Both the position numbers and the translations under genes were made by a program. The notes below the pieces were generated by a model, which worked only from the letters and a program-made list of their open reading frames with translations, did not search any database and was not told the origin of the DNA. From Pholiota molesta (Eukaryota; Basidiomycota; Agaricomycetes; Agaricales; Strophariaceae): 64,000 nucleotides of DNA. How positions within the stretch are numbered: the first letter of the stretch is position 1; the number at the start of each line of letters is the position of its first letter. The DNA lies in contig JACGCK010000116.1 in NCBI GenBank assembly GCA_014925825.1, forward strand, positions 62,001-126,000. Reading direction: 5' to 3'. Shown here piece by piece: positions 45,111 to 57,835 of the stretch.

Positions 45111-45377
45111 AGAATATACTTATATTGGATTGCTATTTATTTGACGCTCGTACTTAGGGTTTTTTTGGAGACAATCAGAACTCGCGGCCTAGTAACGCAC
45201 GCTAAGTTGGTCAGAGAAAAAGCCAAGAAAAGTCATAGTACACTCGTCGTGTAGCGCTGCCAGAGTAGCCTTCAGGCTTGGAGTAGCCCACCGGGCCGAC
45301 GAGTCCCCGTCAATTGCAACCACAACTGCGGTGGACTTGAATCACAACTACATCTAAAGCTTCCCATCCTACGCGTC

Positions 45378-47908
45378 ATGAAGCCCTTCATATCGCCTTT
45401 GTTGCTCCTATCTATTCCATTAGCGGTATACGGAGCTCCTCCAGCGTTCGATGGCATAGCCCAGCCACAAACGCCCTTTAATTTGGGCAAGTTCAACTCA
45501 GCGGCAGACCAGTTCCGCGATTCCGCCACAGAATGGTTGGATGATGCAAAGAAGGTTATCCTTCAAGGCAAGAAGAACATGGAGAAATGGTACCACCAAG
45601 GACGCGAGTATATCAAGCAGGATAATCTGTTATGTGAGTTCATTAGCGCCAACTCTTTCGTCTGAAGGTCCTTATCACGACATCCGCAGACGAATTCGTA
45701 ACACACCCTAGTTTCCGAAGTTATAATCTGAGAGTTACAGAGCCAAAGTTATGTGACCCCGCTGTGAAGCAATATTCCGGATACCTTGATGTTGCAGAGG
45801 ACAAGCACCTCTTCTTTTGGTGAGTCGTCAGATATTGAGCACGAGCTTATCACTCATTTCCGCCAGGTTCTTTGAATCTCGGAATGACCCAGAGAATGCA
45901 CCTCTTATTCTCTGGCTGAACGGTGGTCCAGGATGCAGCTCCTCCACCGGTCTTCTCTTCGAGCTCGGACCATGCGCCGTGGCCGACGAAGGGCGCAACG
46001 TCACACGAAACCCCCACAGCTGGACCAACAACGCCAACGTCATCTTCCTCGACCAGCCAGTCAACGTCGGCTATTCGTACGCAGACGACGGCACCACCGT
46101 GTCCACCTCCCCCGTCGCTGGTGTGGACGTCTACGCCTTCCTCGAGCTGTTCCTGAACCGATTCCCGCAATACTCGAAAGTGCCTTTCCACATTGCTGCG
46201 GAGAGCTACGGCGGCACGTACGCGCCTAACTTTGCGAGCATCATCTTCAAGGCCAACAACGACCTGAAGGCTGCCCCGAATCCCAAGCTCAAGCATATCA
46301 ACTTGGCATCGGTTGTGCTCGCAAACGGGCTGACGGATCCGTATATTCAAATGGGCTCTGTGGCGGATTACGTCTGCGATGGACCGTACCCAGTTTACGA
46401 CGATCCTCAGGGTCCTCAGTGCACGGCTCTTCGCTCGAAGATCCCGACTTGCCAGAGATTGATCAAGGCCTGCTATAACTACAACTCCAGATTTACTTGT
46501 GTGCCTGCTGTCGCATACTGTAATTCCCAACTCTTCGGACCTTTGATGCGTGAGTCCTCTTGCTAATTTGGATATATATCATAATATGACCTACGACCTC
46601 TGTCTACAGAAACCGGCCTCAACCCATACGACGTTCGCCGAAGCTGTGACCGCTCAGAGAACAAAGACGGCCCTCTCTGCTACAAGCAGATGGGATGGAT
46701 CGAGACCTGGATGAACGACCCTTCCAACAAGGCCGCTCTCGGAGTCAACCCTTCCAAGAACTTCGCTTCCTGCAATATGGAAGTCAACCAGGCGTTCTCG
46801 ATGAACGGAGACGGGATGCACAATAGCGCTGCTTTGCTCCCAGAGCTGGTGGATGCTGGCGTCAGGCTTCTCGTGTATGCCGGCAACGCAGGTGAGTTCT
46901 TGGTGCTAATTTCTGCCTTTCCTTTTTTCTTGAATCGACGGAGGAGAAATGACGCACGCGTCAGCATGCTTGGAAGCTCTTTTAGTTTACTGAGCTGGAA
47001 GTTTGTTGTTCCAGACGTCGGCGAAGATGCCGCCGCCGTTGTTACACGTTGCATGGTCGGGCTGCTAATCGTGGAGTGCTCGACTGGGTTTACGTTATCC
47101 GGGTCTCCGGATCATCGAGTTCTTGCATGGTGTCACTGGTGCGCCTTACATGGTTCTCTTCCCGCTTTTGCGTCGGGGGACGCACAGTGCGCTCTTTGTT
47201 CTCGGAACACGTTTTACGTTGCACGGTGGCAATACTTGCAACGTTTTATGGCGAAGAGCGCTTCGTGCAAATTAGACAGCGTCATGTGTTGTTGATCTCG
47301 AGGGTACTCCAAACAAGCTAACGAAACACAATACTTCTTTTTTCGTCTAGATATGATGTGCAACTACCTCGTAAGTTCTTCGCAGTCGATACTTGAGTCA
47401 TATTGATGATCTATTAGGGCAATGAACGATGGGTCGAAGCTCTGGAGAGCAAATTCTCTGCCGAATTCGCTCAGTCCAAGTCTCTGCCTTGGGTATTGCC
47501 TGATAGTGGACGCACCGCTGGCGAAGTTAGAAGCGCCGGTGGTGCCGGACGTACCGCTGGCAACGTCACATTTGTGAATATCCACGCAGCAGGGTAAGTT
47601 TTTGACCTTTCTACCTATCTAATCGTCGGTGCGAATTGACGCTATCTATTTCTCCAGGCATATGGTCCCATACGATCAACCAGAAGCAGCATTAGTGAGT
47701 CCGATCCCGTCCTTGTCTCTTTCCGCGCTACTGCCCTTTTTGGCATGTTCGCGCCCGCCGCCTGCGCTTCTAGTTTTAGGACGCTCGACGTCGTGGAACG
47801 TGCTACGCACTAGCGCTCGGTCAATTCGATTGCTGATCTCTTATTTGATTTTGCCACTTGTAGGATCTTATCACTCGGTGGATCCAGGATAAACCCATCG
47901 CGGCATAG
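45378..47908 (+). CDS. Serine carboxypeptidase (carboxypeptidase Y-like, S10), copy 1
   Basis: Secreted or vacuolar exopeptidase removing C-terminal residues. The start codon at 45378 opens a signal peptide (SPLLLLSIPLAVYGAPP). A propeptide-like region follows, then KLCDPAVKQYSGYLDVAEDKHLFFW and FFESRNDPENAPLILWLNGGPGCSS. The catalytic serine is in ESYGGTY, the aspartate in YAGNADMMCNYLGNERW and the histidine in AGHMVPYDQP. Cysteine spacing around the middle loop (CQRLIKACYN, CVPAVAYC) also fits S10. About seven introns; the one splitting YAGNA from DMMCNYL is about 460 bp, much longer than its neighbours. The last exon codes DLITRWIQDKPIAA. Copy 2 follows in tandem. Confidence 0.93.
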
Positions 47909-48056
47909 AAGCGAATGTAGCGGGGCAGCGCCTGGCGCGCTTTTAAAGCCCAAGCGCCATGACCTGCTGTGTTCGTGTTTTTTTTAATGGAATGTATATT
48001 ATCACTCCTTTGTTATGGGTTTGTAAGCTATGAAACGGAATATATTTGTTACAGGA

Positions 48057-48440
48057 TTTCATCTCTCTAAGTTCGGGGCTGCGCGCTCTCTTTCGAGGCC
48101 TGGATTGCTACACTTTGGCTCGGCTTCACCCTCGTCAAGTATCCAAGCGGAAAGCACGGAGAAGACAGACATCGACCTCGAGTATCGCTCTATCCAGCGC
48201 ACGGCGCGTTACCAACGGGCGCGAAACAATCTCGACACACCGACTACAGTTCGAAGCACAGATTTTGGACGTGGTGGCGGAGTTCCTCGGCTGCGCCGGT
48301 GCGACGCTGCGATCTGATGGCGGAAGTTTGTAGACAACATGAATCCGTGTTTTGTACCAGGCGTATGGAGGTGAAGGCGTCAACGCGAGATGGAGACGTT
48401 TACTTTCCCCACCAAAGTCGCCTAGCCTTTGAAGAATATG
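48057..48440 (+). pseudogene. Copied 3' tail of the LACTB2-like gene, degraded
   Basis: Sequence coding SIQAESTEKTDIDLEY, NGRETIST, a QFEAQILDV segment, and finally YGGEGVNARWR..LSPPKSPSL matches the C-terminal part of the gene at 43.8-45.1 kb, but with deletions and frame changes. It lies upstream of carboxypeptidase copy 2, at the same relative position as the intact hydrolase before copy 1. Confidence 0.82.
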
Positions 48441-48708
48441 GATTGGATTGGTTGTTAATTGACATTCGTAAGAATTTATTTTTGAGACAGCAATGGCTTC
48501 TATTTCGCGGCCTTGCAACATACGCTAAATTGGTCAAAGGAGCTGGAAATGCATAGAAAAAGAAAAAAAGACAGTAGCGTCGGCGAAAGCGCAGCAGAGG
48601 CCTCAGGCTACGGTAGGCTATCGGGCCGACGACCGTCAGTTTCAAGTTCCAACGGTGGACTGGACTCCTAACTTCGACTAAAGCCTCAGGCCTCAGATCC
48701 TAAGCGTC

Positions 48709-51207
48709 ATGAAGGCCTTGATATCGCCTTTGTTGCTCCTTTCGATTCCATTAGCTATTTATGGAGCTCCTCCAGCATTTGATGGCATAGCACAACCACA
48801 AACGCCCTTCAATTTGGGCAAGTTCTCAACAGAACAGTTCCGTGACTCCGCCACAGAATGGTTGGACGATGCAAAGAAGATTATCCTTCAAGGGAAGAAG
48901 AACATGGAGAAATGGTTTCACCAAGGACGCGAGTATATCATGCAGGATAATCTGTTATGTGAGGTCATCAGCGCCCACCGACTCTTTCGTTTCTGAGTCC
49001 TCATCACGACAATTACAGACGAATTCGTAACACACCCTAGCTTCCAAAGCTATAATCTGAGGGTTACAGAGCCAAAGTTGTGTGACCCCGCCGTGAAGCA
49101 ATATTCCGGATACCTTGATATTGCAGAAGACAAGCACCTCTTTTTTTGGTGAGTCGTCAGGTATTTCCTGCGACCTTAGGCCTTATCACTCATTTCTACC
49201 AGGTTCTTTGAATCTCGGAATGACCCAGAGAATGCACCTCTTATTCTCTGGCTGAACGGTGGCCCGGGATGTAGCTCCTCCACTGGTCTTCTCTTCGAGC
49301 TCGGACCCTGCACCGTGGCGGACAAAGGGCGCAACGTCACACGAAACCCCCACAGCTGGACCAACAACGCCAACGTCATCTTCCTCGACCAGCCAGTCAA
49401 CGTCGGATATTCATACGCAGACGACGGCACCACCGTGTCCACCTCCCCCGTCGCCGGCGTGGACGTCTACGCCTTCCTCGAGCTGTTCCTGAACCGATTC
49501 CCGCAATACTCGAAAGTGCCTTTCCACATTGCTGCGGAGAGCTACGGCGGCACATACGCGCCCAACTTTGCGAGCATCATCTTCAAGGCCAACAACGACC
49601 TGAAGGCTGCCCCGAACCCCAAGCTCAAGCACATCAACTTGTCATCTGTTGTGCTCGCAAACGGGCTGACGGATCCCTATATTCAGATGGGCTCTCTGGC
49701 GGATTACGTTTGCGATGGACCGTACCCAGTTTATGACGATCCTCAGGGTCCTCAGTGCACGGCTCTTCGCTCGAAGATCCCAACTTGCCAGAGATTGATC
49801 AAGGCGTGCTATAACTTTACCTCCAGATTTACTTGCGTGCCTGCTGTCGCATACTGCGACTCCCAGCTCTTCGGGCCTTTGATGCGTAAGTTTTATTGCT
49901 ATTCAGGATATATATCATAATACGACCTCTGCCTACAGAAACCGGCCTTAACCCATACGACGTTCGCAAAACCTGTGACCGCGGAGAGAGAGACGGCGCT
50001 CTCTGCTACGAGGAGACGGGATGGATCGAGACTTGGATGAACGAACCTTCCAACAAAGCCGCTCTCGGAGTCAACCCTTCGAAGGATTTCGCTACATGCA
50101 ATAAGGTCATCAACCAGGCGTTCTACATGAACGGAGACGGGATGCACCATAGTGCTGCTTTGCTCCCAGAGCTAGTGAATGCTGGCGTCAGGCTTCTGGT
50201 GTATGCAGGCAACGCAGGTGAGTTCTTAGTGTTGATTTTTCCCTTTTTCTTTTTTCTTGAATCGAAGGAGGAGAAACGACGCGTGCGACGCCATGCTTGG
50301 AAGTTCTCTTAGTTCCCTAAGCTTGTGAGTTGTTGTTCCCGACGTCGGCGAAGATGCCACCGCCCAAGCCACCGCCGTTTTTACACGTTGCATGGTCTGG
50401 CTGTTAATCGCGGAGCGCTGGTCTGAGTTTACGTTATCCGGGTCTCCGGATCATTAACTTTCAATTAAGTTCTTGCATGATGTCAGTGGTCACTGGTGCG
50501 CCTTGCATGGTTCTCTTCCCGCTTTTTCGTCGGGCGGCGCACAGCGCTCTCTTTGTTCTCGGAACACGAGCGCTTCGCGCAAAATTAGGTGGTGTTGATC
50601 CCGAGGGTACTCCAAACATGCTAACGAACAACACCTTTTTTTCATCTAGATATGATGTGCAATTACCTCGTAGGTTCTTCGCAATCGATACTTGAGTCGA
50701 ACTAATGATCTACTAGGGCAATGAACGATGGGTCGAAGCTCTGGAGAGCAAATTCTCTGCCGAATTCGCTCGGTCCAAGTCTCTTCCTTGGATATTACCT
50801 GATAGTGGACGCACTGCTGGTGAAGTTAGGAGCGCTGGTGGTGCCGGACGTACTGCTGGCAACGTCACATTTGTGAATATTCACGCAGCAGGGTAAGTCG
50901 TTGGCCTTTCCACCTATCTAATCGTCGGTCCGAATTGACGCTATCTATTTCTCCAGGCATATGGCCCCATACGATCAACCAGAAGCAGCATTAGTAAGTC
51001 CGACTCCGTCCTTGTCTCTTTCCGCGCTACTGCCTTTCTTGGCATGTTCGCGCCCGCCGCCTGCGCTTCTAGCTTTAGGGTGCTCGATGTCGTGGAACGT
51101 GCTACGCACTAACGCTGGGCCAATTCGGTTGCTGATTTCTGATTTGATTTCGCCACTTACAGGATCTTATCACTCGGTGGATCCAGGATAAACCAATCGC
51201 GGCATAG
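48709..51207 (+). CDS. Serine carboxypeptidase (carboxypeptidase Y-like, S10), copy 2
   Basis: Tandem paralogue of copy 1, differing at scattered residues and by a short deletion in the propeptide (KFSTEQFRDS against KFNSAADQFRDS). The signal peptide, GGPGCSS, ESYGGTY, DMMCNYLGNERW and AGHMVPYDQP are all kept, so it should be active. The exon pattern is the same, with the long intron about 430 bp (from about 50218 to 50649). Residue changes cluster around DRGERDGALCYEETGW versus DRSENKDGPLCYKQMGW, on the exon after the last cysteine loop. Confidence 0.92.
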
Positions 51208-51924
51208 AAGCGGTCGGTGTAGCGGGGCAGCGCCTGGCGCGCTTTTCAAGGCCTAAGCTCCATGACCTGCTGTGTTCGCTTATAACGGGAATGTATATTA
51301 CCACTCCTTTGTTGTGGGTTTGTATGCTACGAACGGAATATATTTGTTCCAGGATTAATCTTCAAGTTCGAGGCTTCGCGATCTCCTTCGATGGCTGAAT
51401 AGCAATCTCTTTCTATGACGTTGGCACTGTCAGCGCTAAGTATCATGATGCGCCCTTGTTTCTTTTAGCCTAGTAATGTTTCGATTCGCCATATTCCCTC
51501 GCAATTTTTGCTGACTGATATGCGCTTTCCAGATTTTTTGGCGGCCTTGTCTTAAGAGACCTTTTGCGGGCTATTAAGCACTGCAATAATTCTCATTAGG
51601 AAACCTCAAAATCGAATATTTTATACAAATAAAGAATACATGGCATGAGCATTAAACACGATCAAACGACTACAGAAAAAGACAATCAATACGCTACATA
51701 GGACGGAAGTTCAAGCGAGGACATTCGAATAATTTAACAAATAATATAAGACGGAAATTGTGAGTTTTGTTACAATGAATCCAAAACAAAAACGGCAGGA
51801 CTGATACAACAGAAGACTTACAAATAAACTACCGAGGGCCACAGAACGAAGTCAACACGGAAGTGAAAGAAGGACGACGTGCCCCGAATCATGGAAACGG
51901 AGAGGATCAGGGAAGGATGAAAAA
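51208..51924. other. Intergenic region between convergent genes
   Basis: 3' flanks of carboxypeptidase 2 and the HMG-box gene. AT-rich between 51590 and 51800. No gene, RNA or repeat was recognised. Confidence 0.5.
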
Positions 51925-53462
51925 TCAGTAGTTGTGGTTGAAAAAATCGTCAGTGTCCATTGCGTATAAGTTCTCCGCGTTTGATCCTATCCCACTTCGC
52001 AGGAAATCGACAGGAATGGAGTCACCGAGGGACAGCCCATAGTCCTCCATAACTTGAGGGGCAAGCGTACTCCCGCCGCCCGAGCCGTACATGGTATTCG
52101 GAGTGCCAGAGGTGGGGGCGGAGGACTCATGCATGGGCTGCGTCTCGATCGCTTCTGGCGCCACCCCGTCCGCTGCAGCTACTCGGCTCGCATCTTGGTC
52201 GCTTGTGCTTGGGTACTGCAGCTCAAGTTGAGACATCCAAACATCGCCCTGTATGGTATAGTGCATTGCGGAACCCATGCCAAACATCTGCGAGTCGGAG
52301 ATGGGCTCCGGATTGCCGCCGGTGGTATATTCGGACAGCATATGCGCGCTGGTCATGTCGAGCGATGGGAGACCCGAGATCGAGACGGAGGTGGAGGAGA
52401 GAAATTGAGTGGGTTGAGGAGAGGTACAGACCATTCGCACGCCGTTCCAATTCAAGAGAGAGCTAGTTGACTGCAGCGTTGTCCCTGTGGGATGCATCGC
52501 GGGACGTGGGGCGTACTCTGCAGAAATATAATCGGAAGATTCGAATGGCACGTCGTCCACGAGCTGAGGCATAGGTGTAAACTGCGCGAAGCATGTCAAA
52601 ATCGACATGAAGAATCTGAAGGAATGAAGCTTACCTCTCGCGAAGGAGCAGTGAAGCTCCCATGGTCAGTGGACGAAGACGCAGTCCCGATCCAGCCTTG
52701 ACTAGCGGTCGAACGCAGGCGACGATGGACGGGCTCTGTAATGCTCAGCTCAGGAACGGATGCGTATCTGCGGGGCGTTCCTTTACTCGAGGAGGAGGAT
52801 TGTTGAGTGATGGAAAAGTCTGCTCGGTTGGAGGCCTTTGTCTCCAAGGCGTCTTGCTCTACGATGGGAGTGTTCTCTGCATTCGACGCGGCCGGTTTGC
52901 TGGGCGAACACCTTGTCTGGCGGCGTCGCGCGGTGACACTCTTCTTGGGCCTGTATCGATAGTCGGGGTATCGACGCGCATGCTCGTTCCTCTCCGCGTT
53001 GGCGCGTTCCTTCCAGTATAGGCGCTCTTCAGGCGGCAGGTGGTGCCACGCCTCCGCTGCATGCTTCGACAAGGTCTTCTCCGCCTCGGCACCTGGGGTG
53101 CGCCTAACGCGCTTTCCCTCGCGAGAATGCTTGCGCACGTATTCGCACCGGAAAATGATGAATTCGTTACGAGGACGCGCGACCCAGGCGGGGTCTGCAT
53201 GCTTGCTGTTCGCCTCAGCGCGCTTGTCCACAGGCGCGTCGTCAGACGAGTGCTCCGAGGTGCTGGAAGCGGGAGAGGTGTCGCGGAAAATACCAGTGGT
53301 CGTCCGACGCAGCCGTCGAAGAGGATTGGGCTCCAGGATGTGGAAGGTAGGATTCTGCAAAGGGAGCAATTTATCGGCGCATGATGTTAACAGGACATCG
53401 ACGAATTCCTCGTTGTCGGGGGGAGACCAGCCAAGGATGCGAGACTCGACCTCTGGGAACAT
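51925..53462 (-). CDS. HMG-box transcription factor (MATA-HMG type)
   Basis: DNA-binding regulator, in the group that in basidiomycetes includes pheromone-response and fruiting factors. Two exons are clear: ATG at 53462 to 52637, then 52575 to the stop at 51925, with the intron GTAAGC...GCGCAG joining PSRE to FTPMPQLVDD. The HMG box is at residues 95-175: ARPRNEFIIFRCEYVRKHS, then LSKHAAEAWHHLPPEERLYWKERA and HARRYPDYRYRPKK. The rest is low-complexity Ser/Thr/Pro-rich sequence, with an acidic end MDTDDFFNHNY that may activate transcription. There is no nearby pheromone, receptor or homeodomain gene, so it is not a mating-type locus. Confidence 0.88.
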
Positions 53463-56400
53463 CGTAGCAAGCAGGTACTAGAGATATGACGGAGTGGAAA
53501 ATCGAGCATGATCTAGTTTTCTCCAGCCTTTATCATGAATTACTGCAGTCCCTCTCTGGGTGACTGGAATGGATGCTTCGGGACGCCCGAGGAAGATCTA
53601 AGATAGCCCTCAAGTGACCTCGATCGATCGGGCTTACAGGCTCTCTCTAGGTATAACGCCAAGATTCAACAAGTCTCCTACCAGCATATGCCCTTATAAG
53701 CATAAGTATCGATCTTCGTGCATCCAAGATGAATGCCTGCCTGCCGCTTACTAACTAATTGAAATGCTAGCCCACCGACTCTTCGAAGAGACCACTTAGC
53801 CCTTATGGAAGCATAACTTGCAGACCTCCTCCGCCTTACGGATTCAGAATTTCGATGGCTATGATGAGCAGTATTTCCCCGCTCCGAGTCCCCATGTACA
53901 ACCTTGGTACAAACTGCACAACACAAAAATCACGAGCCCCTCTATTCTGCAGCGGATTGGTCGATATGGGGTATTCTGGGGCTCCATTCAGAGTACCAAA
54001 TAATCGTCAATTGCCCTGGAATTCTTGAGTTACGAATACGAGTACAATTAACGGAACATATGGCCTCGCCAGCGCGCAACCTCTGGCCCCTGTGCCGGCG
54101 CTAAAGATATAATCGGCCATGTTAGAATTTACATTCGGTCTTGGTATAGCACATGTGTCATAAGAGGATGTTCTTCGACTTGATGACAGTATCTGTTAAG
54201 CGGGTATTCAAATATTTGCCCGATCGAGAGTCGAAAACGTTCTCTTTTAAGCAATAACGGCGTAACGCCGACGAGCGGCATGGCCCGCTACCTGTCACAG
54301 GTGCTCTGCTGGCCTCTGCCAAGATGTCATCTCACTTTGTTTTTCGTATCCTGCAGATTTTTTCCTGGCCCGTTTGTCTATGTAAAGTTTCGGGATTGAA
54401 AGGAACCACGCAGTGTGGTGGTTGCCTTTTCCCTAAACCCTTGATATAAGTTTTCGGAGCACAGCATCGGAGTTCCAAATAGACTATACAAATATGGAAA
54501 GAAATTCATACGGACAGCCACAGCAAAACTTTCAAAATCCGCGCCAGTTTTCATTTTGGACGAAGCCCCACACCCACTACCTAAAGGTAGCGGGAATCAA
54601 TTGAAAGGACTCTATGTATGTCTTCCCAGAAAATGTTTGCCGGTATCATTCTGGATAAAGAATCTTATCACCCTCAACCTACATTATATGCCATACCGTT
54701 TTCAAGAAAATTTTGCAACTACAAGTAGTTAATGTCCCAATTCCAGTGATAATAAAGGGATAACCTCACATTAGCGCTTTAAGCTTCAGCTATTAATAGC
54801 TCCACTATTGTTCGCTCTGCATCTTCGTGGTGGCGTTATCTCGTGGTCGATTCTTCGTCGCCTGTCGAATAGCCCCGATCCTTCGGTCTTGGACACCGCA
54901 CACATTCGCCAGACGATAGGCTACGTGTTTGAATTCTATAAACCAAGTTCTCAATTGACCATAGAGAAAGAGGATTGTCGTTACGTCGACCGGCCAGGTT
55001 GAGCGTGAATTTCGATCTAAATGGACCTCAAATGGGCTGGCGTAAAAGAAGACATTCTACATTTTAAAGTTACTTGCTCGTGTCTTTCCCAGCCTTAATC
55101 TCCGCAATGTCTAATTTGGCCTTGAAGTCGACGTCCAATCTTATGTCCACAAAACCAATCACCTGTTCGGTCGCTCACATGCAAGATTCGAGTCCGTAAA
55201 TGCCCTGCAAGGTAGATGAAAGACTCGATAAGCGCCGTAGTCGATTTCTCCATCGACGAGTAATCTAAATCTATGACCAGAGGGGATGTGAATAAGCGCG
55301 TGCTTTCCAAGAACTATGCAGATCCTTACAATTAAATCTGTCAATCGGTCGGATATTGGGCGGCTTTTATTACCATACACTCTACGTAAGAAAAACGAGG
55401 CTGGAAAGCTCGACAAATGAATATCTACTATGTGCGATGTGTCTTTTGGATAAAGCATATTATCCGATATTCGTTTATTAGATGAACTAGATCTCATAAA
55501 ATATGCTATGGCCGCCATCGATGCACCTTGTTTTGAGATTCATTAATATAAGAAGATAGCCGTTGAATTTACAATACACTTCATTAAAGCGATCTTGTCA
55601 TTTCACAGCGGTGTCAAGATTGTTGCATAATATTAATAGCGGAGGAAGTGCTCCTTTGGTAATATGTTTCCAAATTCTCTACTGCCTGAGATACGAATTA
55701 ACTAGAGTTAACTGCGTCCTTTATTAGGAGGAACTACTAAACACTTGTACTTATTTGTGAATATTCAGTCAGACCATTGAAAGCTTGTCATATCCACACC
55801 CAATCCTTGACGAAATGCAATGTTGTGCACCAGCCCAGAAAGCAGGCCTTTTAGTCATGTATGACTTGATAAAATACTTGATGCCTGTCGTTGGCTAGCA
55901 CTTGAGTCCGCAATGACTGTTGGCTGCCTTTCGGCCAGTGTCAATGCTTAGTAGTGGCAGCGTTGTTTGAGCGTTGTGGCAGCACCTTAGTAATTAGCTA
56001 TTTTTGGTAGAGGAAAGTTTTACCTGAGTTTATACACGGCATTTTTATAGTCAAGTCTTTGAGAAAAATACACGTTACTAAAGCCAAAGCTCGAAGTTGG
56101 ATATGAAAATTTTTCTCCTGGATTCAACCTGGATTTCAAGGAAATTTCCATGTCGATAACTTGAAGGTTCGGAGAGGGCCACGTGAGTACGCCAAGTACT
56201 GAGGATCATTTTGATGGATTTGCCTGATTTAGGTTCCTTACCTGACATGTGTCAGTGAGAAAGAATGGTCTGGCTACAACGGTCAGTCTTGCCCTTGTCC
56301 ACATCACCGGGGTGCGCTGGCGGTTTTAGTTCTTGCCAACACCTCTCTCGATGTACTGGCACTCGTAAATCTATCCATCTTCCAAATCAACCCCCCCCAC

Positions 56401-56512
56401 AAAAGGCTCCTAGTTTGTTACTTGACCCACGCTCGCACGACATCGTCACAGGAGGTTTTCATCACGGTGGAATTGAATAGGATTTTCTTGCCCATTTCAA
56501 TCCGTATACGCA
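53463..56512. other. 3 kb without a convincing gene
   Basis: AT-rich sequence with many stops. A minus-strand stretch at 55159-55518 stays open for 119 codons and overlaps another open frame at 55095-55310, but neither has a recognisable motif or clear splice partners. It may be promoter sequence plus an old gene remnant. No terminal repeats or tRNA were found. Confidence 0.45.
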
Positions 56513-57333
56513 ATGGTCAGCAGGGTCGGAACCGCTGAGGGTATCACAAAACGAGAAATCCCCCGGGTTGCTGGATCGTCAGCGGGTATGTGTTTTACAA
56601 ACGTCGCGGATCACTGGAACCTGTTGACATTCAAAAACGTTCACGCACAGCATTTATAGCCATCGTTGCGATCCTCATAATTATCATTGTTGTATCATGC
56701 TCTGCAGTGATATATCTATTGCGGGAGGACTCGGTACACAACGACCCGCGAGCGCGGCGCCAGCAATATACACGAAGCACAGCGCCATTCGGTTCCGTTC
56801 GAGACTGGTTCGCGCGCACCATGCGCATTTCAGGACCTAGCCAAGGCGCTGAATCTACGCGCCCAAATAAATCCAGGAGCGCCATGGTCCCCGGCGAAGG
56901 CTGGATGCACGCGAGAAGCACGAGCGACTGGGATTTGGACGCAGCTGGCGGCGACACCCGACACCCTCAAGACCCTATCTCTCCCCCGTCGATGCGCATG
57001 ACAGACCGGGCCTCTGTAGTCTCACCACGATCTTCGAATTCTGGTGGCTCGTCCCCGGGGTCATCTGGGCATTACGCCCCCATGCGCGGGCACTCGTCCG
57101 GCGGGCACTCCTCGCTCTCCCATCACGCCGTCACGATTGAATCGCAGCTATCACCGCCTCCCATTCGCCGTGTAGCGAGTCAAGAAGCGATCGTGTCTTC
57201 CACCGATTCCTATACGCATTTCTCCGACCACGATTCCACTGAAAACGTCAGCATCACCAATCCCTTCGCTGAGACGACCTCACAAACTATCAGTACATTC
57301 AACTCGGGCTCCAAATTTATCGAAGCTCTATGA
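56513..57333 (+). CDS. Single-pass membrane protein, serine-rich cytosolic tail
   Basis: Exon 1 starts MVSRVGTAEGITKREIPRV at 56513. A GTATGT...GCACAG intron (about 56587-56648) joins it in phase to AFIAIVAILIIIIVVSCSAVIYLL, one strong transmembrane helix followed by charged residues. The C-terminal 200 residues are Ser/Pro/Arg-rich and low complexity, with no catalytic motif. No signal peptide precedes the helix, so a signal-anchor topology is likely. The family was not recognised. Confidence 0.7.
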
Positions 57334-57835
57334 TGATGAAATATTTATGACCGTATCTGATTCATGGCTACCTCGTATTGCTCTGCGTTCCTATTCGCCC
57401 TTTTGGACAATATGCTGTTCAGGACAATTCCCTTGTAGTTTTATTGACGAAACTCATTCGCCACTTGGTCGCCATTGCTAGCTTGTGTTACCTCTCTTTT
57501 CTTGTTTGTAGATATATTATTATTTTATTGAGCTGTAGTAGACTGTAATTCTCTAGTCTCCAATTGTATAGCTCAGCCTATTGACATCTATATTGGGTGT
57601 TCAAATGAGCGACGCCCTCTTATATCAGCGCATCTTGCAATAACGCATGTGCTAGGGCCTGCTGGGGCTATGTATGTAACAGAATGTTTGATGCGTAAGA
57701 CTCACGGTACCCATTCCCGTAAAGATTCACTGGAACTTATTATATGGAAGTATATATAAGTAAGGACGACTCAGAAGACCCAGAAGCTCCGCAAAATAAG
57801 ATTTGAACCAGTTAACTGGCGATTGCTCTTTGAAA

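Larger units (their letters stand above)
48057..51207 (+). repeat. Tandem duplicate of the 44.6-47.9 kb unit
   Basis: Unit 1 is the hydrolase tail, a 270 bp spacer and carboxypeptidase 1; unit 2 repeats all three in the same orientation. Similarity continues through introns, including the long one, and through the 3' sequence GGGGCAGCGCCTGGCGCGC after each stop. Confidence 0.88.

Noticed and set aside
51925..53462. Mating-type locus
   Set aside because: An HMG-box gene alone is not diagnostic; no homeodomain pair, pheromone precursor or Ste3-type receptor lies in the window.
57800..57825. GATTTGAACC, resembling an inverted tRNA T loop
   Set aside because: No pairing T stem and no cloverleaf can be drawn in the surrounding 100 bases.
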